A stretch of 64,000 nucleotides of DNA from Ilyomonas limi (GCF_005233845.1 NZ_SZQL01000011.1:1-64000); one strand, 5' to 3'. Positions 28,171 to 38,151 are shown, numbered from the stretch's first letter. A program made the numbers and translations. The notes: generated by a model not told the origin, from the sequence alone.

Positions 28171-28989
28171 CTATTTTTTTAATACTAAAACCGCTTCGCC
28201 GCATAACCTTGAAAATGATGGAAAGAACTTCAACAACTTGCTATCAACTGACCTCAAAACTCTTAATAAGAATTTATTACTAATATACTTTTTAAATATA
28301 TATAGTAGTGAGAAGTTTTCTATAACAACTTCCTGGAAGTGTTTATTTAATTTTTCTGAGATTAATTTTTTGTGTAAGATTACCTCACCGCGTTCATCAC
28401 TTTTATGACTTTTCAAGGCTGTCAACCTTCGTCCAATCTGATAAAAGATGTTATCATGCCCCCAGTTTTCTGCAAAAATGGCTTTCCCGTCTTTTTTTAA
28501 AATTCTGTTTATTTCTGCAGGTACATTTTGATATAATATTACGTGGTGCAATGCTTCAAATCCAATAACATAATCAAAAAAAGAATCGGGATAGGATAAC
28601 TTCTCGGCATCCATAACTTTGAAGTCAATTTTTTGATTATTAACAGCAGCTTTAAAATTTGCAACTTCGATAGCATTTTTTGAAATATCAAATCCGTAAA
28701 TTTCAGCTCCAAACTGAGATAAATAAACTGCTAAATCTCCTCTTCCGCAACAGTAATCCAGCACCTTTTTTCCCCTAATATCATTTTTTAAAAGCTTTGA
28801 AACAGCTTGGTTGAATAACACACCTCGACTATTTCCCCCCTTTTCCTTAGCTGTTAAGAACCTTGCTTCAAACAATGCCTTATCGGTCCTATGCGCAGCC
28901 TCGTTTAAAACTGTATTTCCGTATTTATTATTTTGAAACAGAATTTCATTCTCTTTCATATCATTTAATGCTAAACCTGTGCTTTTCAT
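28171..28989 (-). CDS. Class I SAM-dependent methyltransferase
   Basis: A 272-residue cytosolic methyltransferase. The SAM-binding motif I is VLDYCCGRGDLAVYL, followed by the acidic FDISKNAIEVA, motif II VMDAEKLSYPDSFFDYVIGFEALHHV and a C-terminal substrate region rich in aromatics. It resembles UbiE-type enzymes but lies at the edge of the polysaccharide locus, so a sugar or polymer end-group is a plausible acceptor. It is AT-rich like the rest of the locus. Acceptor unknown. Confidence 0.82.
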   Translation of the reverse strand: MKSTGLALNDMKENEILFQNNKYGNTVLNEAAHRTDKALFEARFLTAKEKGGNSRGVLFNQAVSKLLKNDIRGKKVLDYCCGRGDLAVYLSQFGAEIYGFDISKNAIEVANFKAAVNNQKIDFKVMDAEKLSYPDSFFDYVIGFEALHHVILYQNVPAEINRILKKDGKAIFAENWGHDNIFYQIGRRLTALKSHKSDERGEVILHKKLISEKLNKHFQEVVIENFSLLYIFKKYISNKFLLRVLRSVDSKLLKFFPSFSRLCGEAVLVLKK

Positions 28990-29551
28990 GACATTAATTT
29001 ATTTATTAGCTTTAGTTAAGATGATAACAATTAAATTATAACTCTTAGTAAAAATAAATAGGGAAGTAATCTACAGTCATGATAAAGTGATTAGCCTTAT
29101 CACTTTCTTAAGCAATCCGTTTAAACTTAATCACATGTCATTCCTATCTCTGGAAAATAAAAGCAATTTATAAAAAGCAAGTTAATACAAAAGATAATAC
29201 ATAGCAGTGGAAAATGACTAAGAAGGAAAAGATAAAACAATTTTATATTTAACACATTAATACAACACAACTTATTACAGATATAAAAGCTACTATATTA
29301 GGGTCTATTTAAATATATTTGCATATGTTATAATGTTATTACACAGTGCCGGTAGTTACCATCTTATTTTACCGCTCAGCTATAACTGCCAGGATGATCT
29401 GTGTTATATCATCTTCATTTAAGTGGATTAAGATATTGCTCCTGCAAACCAAAACATGCCATAGGAGCAATATAAATTTGTAAAATGCTGGTAAATATTT
29501 TATTTTCCGTACGAGACCACACCCAAACTATTGCAACTTATAATAAACAAG
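28990..29551. other. AT-rich intergenic region
   Basis: About 560 very AT-rich bases between the methyltransferase and the alginate-lyase-like gene. No frame, hairpin or RNA gene that I can support. Confidence 0.5.
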
Positions 29552-30763
29552 CTATCCAATACTGCTATAAGTAATTAACACCACAGGATCTTTTATACTT
29601 GATTCTAAATTCCTAGCCAATTGTAGGTAAGTATCATCTTTATAGTGCCTGCTTGCCTCTATAAGCATTTCATATATAGTTTCCGTATCATATTTAGCAA
29701 TTTGCTTATATTCCCACTTTTTATTTCCTAACGCATAAGGCAACAACCAGTCAAACGCCTTTTTAAGACTTTTACCATCTGGGGTGGTATAATGCCATAA
29801 ATCTATATCTAACTTATCTGCAAGCGTTGCTAATTTAAACCATGCTTCAAGATTGAAAGTACTATACGACAATGCCTTAGTACGTGTTAACTCAAAGTGT
29901 TGTTTTCCTTCATTATCAAATTGCTCTTCTATTCGCTTCAGTGACGTTTTTATGTAATCCTTAGCAAAATCGTCTTTATTAATAAATAGAGCATAAGAAA
30001 CTATTTGAGCATCGTACCAAGTGCCGTGATTAGTTTTACTGTTGTGTTCTTCTTTACCATTAGTGCTGGTTTGCATCCAGTTCAGAAAATCTTCAAACCA
30101 TTGTTTTAAAGCTTTATCGTCGGTTTCTGTCCATGAAGATGAATTTTCTATTAATGTAACAGCATCGAGCATGTCTATAAATGCAGAAGTTTCAATCAAA
30201 CCTGCACCTCTGCCAGATTTCACTCCCGGAATAAACTGGGCATAATTAAGATTGGGATTCATTCGCGTAGCTGTATCTATAAACCAACCGCGCAATAATT
30301 CTGTAGCCTTGGTAGCGTACTTTTCATCGTTAGTAAAATAATATGCAAATCCAAGAAGCTTTACCGATCGTACTAACTTATTTTTTAATGTTTCATCTGA
30401 AATCTTTTTAATTTCAGGGTTAATTCTTCCATCTTTTCTTATGTAAGCACTGTTAGTACCAGGCTTTGTAGAATCGGGCCAGTAGTATGGAGCTAAACTT
30501 AAATAATCATGTCTATCACCACTGGGAGGTACAAAACCCTTGGAGGTTACAGATAGCACGTGCAAGTTCAGTACAATATTGGCCTGCTTTACTAAATTAT
30601 CCAATATTGCCTTTGCATCGCTGTTTCCATCCTGCACTTTATTCTTGATATTTTCCAAACTTGTTTTATTCACAATTTGAAAAGATGAATTTTGAGCATC
30701 TACCGATTTAAGAAAAAGAAATATAGAAAATGCTAATAATGTAAATAATTGATGTTTTTTCAT
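29552..30763 (-). CDS. Alginate lyase family protein (Alginate_lyase fold)
   Basis: A secreted polysaccharide lyase-like protein of 403 residues. The ATG at 30763 gives a signal peptide (MKKHQLFTLLAFSIFLFL...DAQ); the open frame above it adds 24 unrelated residues. Family motifs include YYWPDS (about 93-98), GRGAGLIETSAFIDMLDA and NHGTWYD (245-251), in which Asn-His are the expected catalytic pair, then a conserved Tyr region. Such lyases cleave beta-linked uronates by elimination. Placed within a polymer biosynthesis locus, it may trim or release the cell's own uronate polymer. Substrate not proven. Confidence 0.85.
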   Translation of the reverse strand: MKKHQLFTLLAFSIFLFLKSVDAQNSSFQIVNKTSLENIKNKVQDGNSDAKAILDNLVKQANIVLNLHVLSVTSKGFVPPSGDRHDYLSLAPYYWPDSTKPGTNSAYIRKDGRINPEIKKISDETLKNKLVRSVKLLGFAYYFTNDEKYATKATELLRGWFIDTATRMNPNLNYAQFIPGVKSGRGAGLIETSAFIDMLDAVTLIENSSSWTETDDKALKQWFEDFLNWMQTSTNGKEEHNSKTNHGTWYDAQIVSYALFINKDDFAKDYIKTSLKRIEEQFDNEGKQHFELTRTKALSYSTFNLEAWFKLATLADKLDIDLWHYTTPDGKSLKKAFDWLLPYALGNKKWEYKQIAKYDTETIYEMLIEASRHYKDDTYLQLARNLESSIKDPVVLITYSSIG

Positions 30764-31023
30764 AGAAAGAAATATAAAGAGGATTCGATTAATCACTTTT
30801 ACAATTGCCAGTAAACTACCTATACCAGAATGCAACTATTTTGCCACAGAAGTAGCATTCGGGTCTATTATCATATCATTATTGCTTATACTCAACAATT
30901 AGCAACCTTGAATTACAACCCACTCAGTTGTTATCTTCAGTTCTCAAAGCATTATTGACTTTTAATAGATATAAAGGTTAAATCGTATTGGAATTGTAAA
31001 GGAATATTAGCATTTCTATTACT

Positions 31024-31992
31024 CTACTGTTTGGCTTTAAGGAGATTTTGCCTTATATCTCCTGCCAGAGTTTTCATTCTCTTTACTATAGAGTTGTTAT
31101 TGTTAAATTTGTTGCCATGCCCAATTATAGCACCTATATCGTTGATCAAACCTGTCATTTTTTCGAAAGTAGTTAAGGGTACTTGTTTAGTAGCTACTTG
31201 TACTTCATACGAAAAGAGCTTGAGTGTATTGAAAGCTATTTCTTCTATTCTTTTAACCTCCCGATTATTTAATTCATTCTTCCACTTATTAAAATTATTA
31301 CTAATTATTCTCTCACCGTAGTTTATTTTCCCCTCAATACGTTCTTGAAGATGCAACTGGTAGTTTAACATATTTGATGACCATTCGATATTTAAAAACT
31401 CACATATCTTTTTTGAAAAGAATTCAACATCAGATACAAAATCTTCGTAGCGCAATATACTATATTGATCTTCAGGTAGTTTTTGTAGCATTTGGTAAGC
31501 TTTACTCATCCTTGCCTGCCACTTATGAGCACACAATAAATAATCCTTTCCCCATTTCCTTTTCCAGGATAAGGAGACATCTCGAATATCCCTTACAACA
31601 ATTATAAGCTTACATTTCGGAAAAATTTTTAACAGATTATCAATATTTTCACTATTCTGAGGGGTCTTATTGCCCCAAATACTAACACCTTCTGATGTAA
31701 ACCAGCTATGTAGAACATGTTGAATGCTAACAGGATATTGATAGGAGGAATAATTTATATTTTTTAAATTGTTCCATCTATCCATTTTTTTCATTAAATC
31801 TCGAAATACTTCAATACCATTCAGGTCATTAAATGTGGTATCTGCTGAATATCCATACTTGTATAAATAGTATATAAAAGGCATTTCACCTGAGATATCT
31901 ATTTTGGGGTGAGCGTTTAGAATGTTTTTAGTTAAATCTGTACCGCCGCTCGGGAAACCACATACAAATAAGGGCGACTGTTCTACTGACAT
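31024..31992 (-). CDS. Sulfotransferase family protein (first)
   Basis: Transfers sulfate from PAPS to an acceptor, probably a sugar. Length 322 residues, no signal peptide. The 5'-phosphosulfate loop is GFPSGGTDLTKNIL (12-25) and the 3'-phosphate site is VVRDIRDVSLSW (Arg134, Ser140). It diverges from the exporter gene across a 390-bp spacer. With the second sulfotransferase at 35895 it suggests a sulfated polymer. Acceptor unknown; no PAPS synthesis genes are in the window. Confidence 0.88.
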   Translation of the reverse strand: MSVEQSPLFVCGFPSGGTDLTKNILNAHPKIDISGEMPFIYYLYKYGYSADTTFNDLNGIEVFRDLMKKMDRWNNLKNINYSSYQYPVSIQHVLHSWFTSEGVSIWGNKTPQNSENIDNLLKIFPKCKLIIVVRDIRDVSLSWKRKWGKDYLLCAHKWQARMSKAYQMLQKLPEDQYSILRYEDFVSDVEFFSKKICEFLNIEWSSNMLNYQLHLQERIEGKINYGERIISNNFNKWKNELNNREVKRIEEIAFNTLKLFSYEVQVATKQVPLTTFEKMTGLINDIGAIIGHGNKFNNNNSIVKRMKTLAGDIRQNLLKAKQ

Positions 31993-32385
31993 ATTTTTGA
32001 ATTAAAGCCGCTAATTAAAGCGAAATATTTTAAAAACGGGTTTTTAAGTGATATGATGATTCATCGTATTAATAAAATTGTGCTTGAGATTATATACTGA
32101 GATGTTGTAATAAATAAAATATTTATACTTGTTGGTATCAATATTGGCTGGTGCAAAGCATGAGTTTTATTATACAAGGAGGCTATTTAACTAATTTGCT
32201 TTTTAGCCGTAAGATTTACGTTTATTTTACAATTAAAGCAAAAATTTTGTAGCTGTTTGCCTCATACACCTACATTTTTATCTTGTTTTTTTCCAAGTAA
32301 TTACTAAAATAATCAATTCTTTAGGCAAGCATTGAATTTTACGTTTTTCAAGACTATACATTTGCACAAATTTTCCCGGCATATC
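31993..32385. other. Divergent promoter region of the polysaccharide locus
   Basis: About 390 AT-rich bases between the sulfotransferase (minus) and exporter (plus) starts. Promoters for both directions must lie here; a candidate for the plus strand is listed at 32246. Confidence 0.55.
32246..32278 (+). promoter_or_regulatory. Candidate promoter for the polysaccharide operon
   Basis: TTTG at 32246-32249, a 21-base spacer, then TACATTTT at 32271-32278. This resembles the Bacteroidota TTTG / TAnnTTTG promoter except for the last base. It would give a leader of about 100 bases before the exporter ATG. Confidence 0.35.
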
Positions 32386-33198
32386 ATGAGATATTTCCTT
32401 AATACAATATCATTAGTTTACCTATTTATTTTATTCTTGAGTTTAACTTCATGTAGTACTAACAAAAACGTTACTTATTTTAAAGATTTTGCTGATACTG
32501 CAAAAAAAACTTCTGTATTGCTTGCTAATTTCAATTACCCACGTATACAGACAGACGATATTCTGAATATTACCATACAAACAATAGATCCGACAACTAA
32601 TACGTTATTAAATGCTCCCAATACTTTTACGCCTGCTGCAATTGCCGGAAGTATAAATAGTGGTGGTCAGCAATCGGCAGTTCCCGGATATTTGGTGGAT
32701 CAGAATGGCGAAATCGAACTTCCTTTTACCGGAAAAGTAAAGGTGATTGGGTTGACAACCGTTGAGGCAAAGGAGTTAATAAGGCAAAAAATGGTTGCTT
32801 ACGTAAAAGAACCTATTGTAAATGTAAAGTTTGCGAATTTTAAAGTCACTGTAATTGGTGAGGTAACCAGGCCAGGCACCTATATTATACCTAATGAAAA
32901 AGTAAGCATCTTAGATGCTCTTGGCCTTGCAGGTGATTTGACAATTTATGGCAAAAGAGAAAACATCTTATTGTTAAGAGATACCATCAATAACGTAAAA
33001 AACTTGGTGCATTTGGATCTAAACTCAAAAGATGTCATTAGTTCACCATACTACTATCTCCAGTCAAATGATGTAATTTATGTTGAGCCAAATAAGGCTA
33101 AAATAAATAACTCTGACGCTACGCGTAACAGAAACATTACACTTATTGCCTCGGGACTCTCTGTACTTATTGTTTTATTTTCCCGCGTAAAATTTTAA
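32386..33198 (+). CDS. Polysaccharide export lipoprotein (Wza-like)
   Basis: Forms the periplasmic/outer-membrane channel for capsule or exopolysaccharide. The ATG at 32386 gives a lipoprotein signal with lipobox LTSC (Cys23) and 270 residues; the frame extends 18 codons upstream without such a signal. A Poly_export domain (RIQTDDILNITIQTIDP...GYLVDQNGEIELPFTGKVKVIGLT) and a SLBB-type domain (VTVIGEVTRPGTYIIPNEKVSILDALGLAGDL) are clear. A C-terminal hydrophobic helix replaces the amphipathic helix of E. coli Wza, as usual in Bacteroidota. It is followed within 16 bases by the autokinase gene. Confidence 0.92.
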   Translation: MRYFLNTISLVYLFILFLSLTSCSTNKNVTYFKDFADTAKKTSVLLANFNYPRIQTDDILNITIQTIDPTTNTLLNAPNTFTPAAIAGSINSGGQQSAVPGYLVDQNGEIELPFTGKVKVIGLTTVEAKELIRQKMVAYVKEPIVNVKFANFKVTVIGEVTRPGTYIIPNEKVSILDALGLAGDLTIYGKRENILLLRDTINNVKNLVHLDLNSKDVISSPYYYLQSNDVIYVEPNKAKINNSDATRNRNITLIASGLSVLIVLFSRVKF

Positions 33199-33213
33199 AT
33201 ATCCTTTTAAATA

Positions 33214-35559
33214 ATGAATGTGGATACAAGGCTCGTAAAAGAAAAGGAAGAAAACTTAGATGTAAAAAAGATACTATTTAAGTATCTAAGTTATTGGAAG
33301 CTTTACTGCATATGTATTGTTTTAGCATTACTTGGAGCTTTTCTTTTTTTTAGATACGCAACAACGCTCTATAAAATTCATGCACAGGTATTAATAGCGC
33401 AAAACCAAGCTAATAGTACAACCTCAAGTTTTTTGCAATCCAGTATGATGGAAGATTTTAGTGGACTGTTTAATATGACAAACAGTGTGAATGACGAACT
33501 GGCAATATTACAAACCAGGGATTTACTTGAGAAAGTTGTTAAGGACTTAAACCTTAATGTTATTTACCAGCAAAGCGGTGTTATAAATACAAAAGAAATT
33601 TATCAAAGGTCTCCTTTTGAGGTAAGTTATATTCCAGACTCAGATTCTGTTTTAACAGCAATGTTTTCAATAACATTCCCAAAAGATGCAAATTATCAAA
33701 CGTATGAAATTGAAAGTAAAATAAGTGATTCAGATTTTCACGCAAAATCTAAATTCAATGATACTTTGATTACACCAGTTGGTAAAATATGTATAACAAA
33801 AACCGGGAAGCCCTTTGAAAATCTTGATTATTCTTTTGTTATTGCTTCACCAGATGAAGTAATTGAAAACTTGATCAAAAATCTGTCCCTTGCTATTCCT
33901 GATAAAGAAACAGATGTAATTACTTTAGATTTTGTAACTAACATTCCGCTTAAAGGCGAAACAATACTAAGAAAGCTGATTGATGTATATTTAAACCGCA
34001 ACCTGAACGAAAAATATAGTATATCTGACAGTGCTCTTAGTTTTATTAATTCCCGCATAACCCTAGTAGCAGAAGATTTGAACAATATAGAGGGAGATAT
34101 TCAAAACTTTAAGCAATCCAACAATCTAACAGATATTTCAGAACAATCTAAGCAGTTAGTTGCCAGTTCCAGCAGCTATTTAGATAAACAGAATGAAGTT
34201 GAAGTGCAGTTGAACGTTGTTGAAACCATGCTTAAATACATTCAAGACGAAAAAAATAATCATCGTCCGGTTCCTGCCCTTTTAAACGCAGATCCTATTT
34301 TTTTAGCACTTGTAGATAAATACAATACGGCTTTAGTACAAAGAGATAGGCTTGTACTTACTATACAGGAAAACAATCCGATAATACAAAATGCGGATGA
34401 GCAGATAAGCAATTTAAGGTCAGATATTATCAAAAGTTTGCAGAGCCAGGAGAAAGTACTGCTTATGAGCAAAAAGCAGCTTTCCTACGAAAACTCACAG
34501 TTCAGCTCACTCATAAAAAGTGTACCGGCACAGGAAAGGCGCTATGTTAACCTTTCGCGCGAAAGAGATGTTAAGCAGGCACTTTATCTGTATTTATTGC
34601 AGAAAAAAGAAGAAATAGCCATTACAAAGGCTTCTAATATACCAAGTGCCAGTGTAATTGCTAAACCAAAGAGCGAGTATGAACCTTACTTTCCCAGTAA
34701 ATTGCTTACGCTCGCAATTGCTTTACTCCTGGGGGTAGGTATCCCCACAGGCATAGTAATGGTAACACAACTTTTAAATACCAGAGTAGAAACAAGAGAA
34801 GATATTGAAGAAAATACAGCCACTCCTATAATAGCTGAAATAAGTCATAGTGATCAGCCGGAAGTGATGCTAACAGACAAAGAAAGTCGCTCCGTAGTTT
34901 CCGAGCAGTTCAGGCTTATAAGAACCAAAATGGAGTTTTTGGTACCTGCAAAGAAATGTCCGAAAATACTTATCACTTCATTTATGCCTTCCGAAGGAAA
35001 ATCTTTTATAGCAGCTAATCTCGCTCATATATATGCATTAGCAGGTAAAAAAGTTTTATTAATGGAGCTTGATTTACGTAAACCTAAGCTGTCTAAAATA
35101 TTAAAGATGCCTAATAATACAGGCTTTACGAAATATGTAGTTCATCAAAAAAATTCTCCTCTTGATTATATACAGCAGGTTGGTGATTCATCTGTATATC
35201 TGATGGGTTCTGGACCTATACCTCCGAATCCCGCAGAGCTATTAATTAATCCTATTGTAACTACATTATTTAGCGAGCTTGAGCAACATTTTGATCTTAT
35301 AATAATGGATTCACCTCCGGTGAGTGCAGTAGCAGATGCACGTATCCTTATGAGGTTTAGCGATATTAACTTTTATATAGTAAGGCAGAAACATAGTTAT
35401 AAGAACAGCCTTAAAGCGACTGATGAGCTTATAAAGACAGAAAATTTATCTAATTTATACATAGTGGTTAATGATGTAAGGAAAGGTACAGCGTATGGAT
35501 ATGGATATGGATATGGATATGGATATGGATATGGATATGGATATTCTAGTTCAAAATAA
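33214..35559 (+). CDS. Polysaccharide tyrosine autokinase (Wzc-like)
   Basis: Regulates polymer length and export; inner membrane. The 781 residues hold helix 1 (about 30-50), a long periplasmic Wzz domain with coiled coil, helix 2 (about 495-520) and a cytosolic BY-kinase. Walker A is SFMPSEGKSF (about 589-598), A' LLMELDLRKPKL, Walker B LIIMDSPPV. The C-terminal tail is a run of nine alternating Tyr residues separated by Gly, before SSSK. It is the expected autophosphorylation tail but unusually regular, encoded by a hexanucleotide repeat. The preceding exporter gene is its natural partner. Confidence 0.95.
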   Translation: MNVDTRLVKEKEENLDVKKILFKYLSYWKLYCICIVLALLGAFLFFRYATTLYKIHAQVLIAQNQANSTTSSFLQSSMMEDFSGLFNMTNSVNDELAILQTRDLLEKVVKDLNLNVIYQQSGVINTKEIYQRSPFEVSYIPDSDSVLTAMFSITFPKDANYQTYEIESKISDSDFHAKSKFNDTLITPVGKICITKTGKPFENLDYSFVIASPDEVIENLIKNLSLAIPDKETDVITLDFVTNIPLKGETILRKLIDVYLNRNLNEKYSISDSALSFINSRITLVAEDLNNIEGDIQNFKQSNNLTDISEQSKQLVASSSSYLDKQNEVEVQLNVVETMLKYIQDEKNNHRPVPALLNADPIFLALVDKYNTALVQRDRLVLTIQENNPIIQNADEQISNLRSDIIKSLQSQEKVLLMSKKQLSYENSQFSSLIKSVPAQERRYVNLSRERDVKQALYLYLLQKKEEIAITKASNIPSASVIAKPKSEYEPYFPSKLLTLAIALLLGVGIPTGIVMVTQLLNTRVETREDIEENTATPIIAEISHSDQPEVMLTDKESRSVVSEQFRLIRTKMEFLVPAKKCPKILITSFMPSEGKSFIAANLAHIYALAGKKVLLMELDLRKPKLSKILKMPNNTGFTKYVVHQKNSPLDYIQQVGDSSVYLMGSGPIPPNPAELLINPIVTTLFSELEQHFDLIIMDSPPVSAVADARILMRFSDINFYIVRQKHSYKNSLKATDELIKTENLSNLYIVVNDVRKGTAYGYGYGYGYGYGYGYGYSSSK
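35494..35545 (+). repeat. TATGGA hexanucleotide repeat in the autokinase tail
   Basis: Eight full copies of TATGGA plus a partial copy, encoding the alternating Tyr-Gly tail. Because the unit is two codons, gain or loss of copies would change tail length by two residues without breaking the frame. Confidence 0.95.
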
Positions 35560-35700
35560 TGTATGTAAATTCAACAGTATAAATGAATAAAAATCTTTTT
35601 TATAGAAAGGTACATAAGCTTAAGAAGTTTAGTGTAGATAGTACAATTACTTGTAAGTATAAGCAGTAGAAACTATATTTCTTTGATGTTAAACTGTTTA

Positions 35701-35869
35701 CTAAGTGAAGTTGCAAAAGTTTTTGAAGAATTCGTGGTCTACAAATCTGAAGTCATATTGATTTAACAAATTGGAAGTCTTTACCAGGAAGGATTAAGAG
35801 ATTCCTATACATTATGTCGTAGTGCCTCCCAAATCTCGTTTATGAAAAAACTTTTGCAACTTCACTTAG
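35701..35869. mobile_element. MITE-like element with perfect 24-bp inverted ends
   Basis: The 24 bases at 35701-35724 are the exact reverse complement of 35846-35869. The 121 bases between have no coding capacity. Perfect terminal inverted repeats on a 169-bp non-coding element are the hallmark of a miniature element mobilised by a transposase encoded elsewhere. I see no clear target-site duplication in the flanks. It separates the autokinase from the second sulfotransferase and could affect read-through. Confidence 0.7.
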
Positions 35870-35894
35870 AATGTAAAGAATTTAAATTATTAGA

Positions 35895-36809
35895 ATGTAT
35901 CTTTTACCCAATTTGATTATTCCAGGTGCACCAAAGTCGGGTACAACCTCATTGTGTGAGTATCTAAAACAGCATGATGAAATATTTGTTCCTACCATTA
36001 AAGAACCAAGATTTTTTATTAATGAGATAGTTAAAAATGTTTCAGAAAAAGATCCTTTGTACGAGAATTTGATCAGGTTAAGTGCTTTTACAGAAGAAAA
36101 TTATAAGGAAAGATTTAAAAAGGGGGAAACCGCAAAATTCAGGTGTGATGCAAGTGTACATTACATGTACTACCACGAACTTGTTATTCCAAAGCTAAAA
36201 ACTACAGTCGCTGATCCACATATAATAATCATGTTAAGAAACCCTGTAACCAGAGCTTTTTCCAACTATGTATTCTTAGCTAATAAACAAAATAACACCT
36301 TTGAAGATGGATTAAAGCTTGAAAATACAAGAAAAGCAGATAACTGGTTTGCCTTCTGGTATTTTACAGAACAAGGATTTTACTATGAGGCCGTTAAGAA
36401 ATACATGCAGTCCTTTTCTCATGTTAAAATCATATTGTTTGATGAATTTAATAAAGATACCAGTGCAGTTGTAAAAGATGTATTTGCTTTTCTGGATGTA
36501 AAGGAAGTACCTATTGACACGGGGCGTATTCACAATAAATCTGGTGTTCCAAAAAATAAATTTGTTAAATGGTTGCTGTTTAATGACAATGTTTTAAAGA
36601 GTACTTCCAAAAGGGTATTTTCAACTTTTTTTGGTGATGCAGACAGGTATCGTTTAGCTTCTAAAATACGTAACAATTTTAGGAAAAATCCCGAATTGCG
36701 TTTACTACCTGAAACCCATAATTTTCTTGTAGATCTATACAGGGATGATATTTTAAAGCTTGAGGAGCTATTAAAAACGGATTTGAGCCAATGGCTAAAA
36801 AAGAAGTAA
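35895..36809 (+). CDS. Sulfotransferase family protein (second)
   Basis: A PAPS-dependent sulfotransferase of 304 residues, closer to heparan-sulfate-type enzymes than the first one. The 5'-phosphosulfate loop is IPGAPKSGTTSL (9-20), followed by KEPRFF. The 3'-phosphate site is LRNPVTRAFSNY (Arg115, Ser123). The C-terminal helix FLVDLYRDDILKLEELL is typical for the family. It is cytosolic, and it is followed by the flippase gene within 16 bases, so sulfation of a lipid-linked unit before export is plausible. Acceptor not known. Confidence 0.9.
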   Translation: MYLLPNLIIPGAPKSGTTSLCEYLKQHDEIFVPTIKEPRFFINEIVKNVSEKDPLYENLIRLSAFTEENYKERFKKGETAKFRCDASVHYMYYHELVIPKLKTTVADPHIIIMLRNPVTRAFSNYVFLANKQNNTFEDGLKLENTRKADNWFAFWYFTEQGFYYEAVKKYMQSFSHVKIILFDEFNKDTSAVVKDVFAFLDVKEVPIDTGRIHNKSGVPKNKFVKWLLFNDNVLKSTSKRVFSTFFGDADRYRLASKIRNNFRKNPELRLLPETHNFLVDLYRDDILKLEELLKTDLSQWLKKK

Positions 36810-36825
36810 ATGTTACCCAAATAAT

Positions 36826-38151
36826 ATGTTGCAAAAAATTGTAGAAGGCAAAAAATTCATCAGTAATAAGAAACATGTACTTATAGAATCCGGCTTTGCT
36901 TTTGCCGTTAGGGTGCTTTCTGCTTTTGCTACGTTTATTTTAAACCTAGTTATAGCCAGGCAGTTTGGATCATTTAATTCTGGTTATTTTTTTCTATGCC
37001 TCACCATTACAACAGTGTTATCTACCATTTTGAGATTTGGAAGCGATAATCTTCTCATTAGATATGCAGGAATTTATAACAGTAATAAAACCTTGCACCA
37101 ACTTACCTTTTTAGTAAAAAAATTCGGTAAGATTTTAATTATTTTCTCAGTTGGTCTAACTGTATTGCTTTTAACCTTTAATTCATTTATAGCAACTTAT
37201 TTTTTTAAAAAAGAAGAACTTGGGCCTATTCTTTTTTGGATGCTTCTATCTGTCCCTTTTTTAACTGTAGCTTTTTTTCTTTCATATGTCTTACAAGGTT
37301 TAAGAAAGGTTACTTTATCAGTTTCAATTCAGGGCATTTTTGTTCAGGTTGGGCTAAGCATATTGATATTAATACTAAAACCAGTGAGTGCAGTTGAGCT
37401 TGCCAAATTATATTTAGCAGCTTGTATTGCTAATATGATTGTTGCATTATTTGCCTGCAGGAATTATCTGCCTGCTCTAAAAGATAACGAAGGACAACTA
37501 CCTCCAAATATTTGGAATGCATCCTATACGTTATGGATTTTTAGTATCTTACTGTTAGGAATTCAGTGGGGAGGGCAATTCATAGGAGGTATTTATATCA
37601 AGCCTGATGAATTTGCACAGTTTGCTATTGCACAAAGAACATCCGCACTTATATCGTTTATATTAGTAGCTGTAAATATGATAAGTGCTCCCAGGTTTGC
37701 CAGTTTATACAACCAGAAAAAGTATGAAGAGTTGAAAAAATACGCTATTAACTCTACACGATTAATGGTGCTGTTTGCAACTCCATTGGTCATTTTTATT
37801 TTACTCTTTCCCACATTTATACTTCAAGTGTTTGGAAAAGATTTTATTAATGCAGCGCCAATGCTTCGTATACTTTGTTTAGGGCAATATGTAAATGTGC
37901 TAACCGGATCTGTAGGCTACCTGTTAATGATGAGTGGACATGAAAAAGATCTTAAGAATATAACTGCAATTTTTGGTTCATTAGCCTTATTGCTAAATTA
38001 TATACTTATAAAAAATTACGGAGCTTTGGGCGGTTCCATTGCTATTGCTTTATCTATTGCGTTACAAAATATCGTAATGGCAGGTATGGTTAAGAAGCGA
38101 TTGGGATTTAACACTTTAAATATATTTCCTGTTAAAGGTAGATTTAGTTAA
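36826..38151 (+). CDS. Polysaccharide flippase (Wzx-like, MATE superfamily)
   Basis: An integral membrane protein of 441 residues with about 12-14 hydrophobic helices. It has the family's N-terminal pattern (SGFAFAVRVLSAFATFILNLVIARQFGS...GYFFLCLTI). It is expected to move lipid-linked repeat units across the inner membrane. A pairing with the polymerase-like protein two genes downstream supports a Wzx/Wzy route. Substrate specificity cannot be told from sequence. Confidence 0.88.
   Translation: MLQKIVEGKKFISNKKHVLIESGFAFAVRVLSAFATFILNLVIARQFGSFNSGYFFLCLTITTVLSTILRFGSDNLLIRYAGIYNSNKTLHQLTFLVKKFGKILIIFSVGLTVLLLTFNSFIATYFFKKEELGPILFWMLLSVPFLTVAFFLSYVLQGLRKVTLSVSIQGIFVQVGLSILILILKPVSAVELAKLYLAACIANMIVALFACRNYLPALKDNEGQLPPNIWNASYTLWIFSILLLGIQWGGQFIGGIYIKPDEFAQFAIAQRTSALISFILVAVNMISAPRFASLYNQKKYEELKKYAINSTRLMVLFATPLVIFILLFPTFILQVFGKDFINAAPMLRILCLGQYVNVLTGSVGYLLMMSGHEKDLKNITAIFGSLALLLNYILIKNYGALGGSIAIALSIALQNIVMAGMVKKRLGFNTLNIFPVKGRFS

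Noticed and set aside
35494-35545. TATGGA tract as a CRISPR or satellite array
   Set aside because: It has no spacers and is in frame at the end of the autokinase gene.
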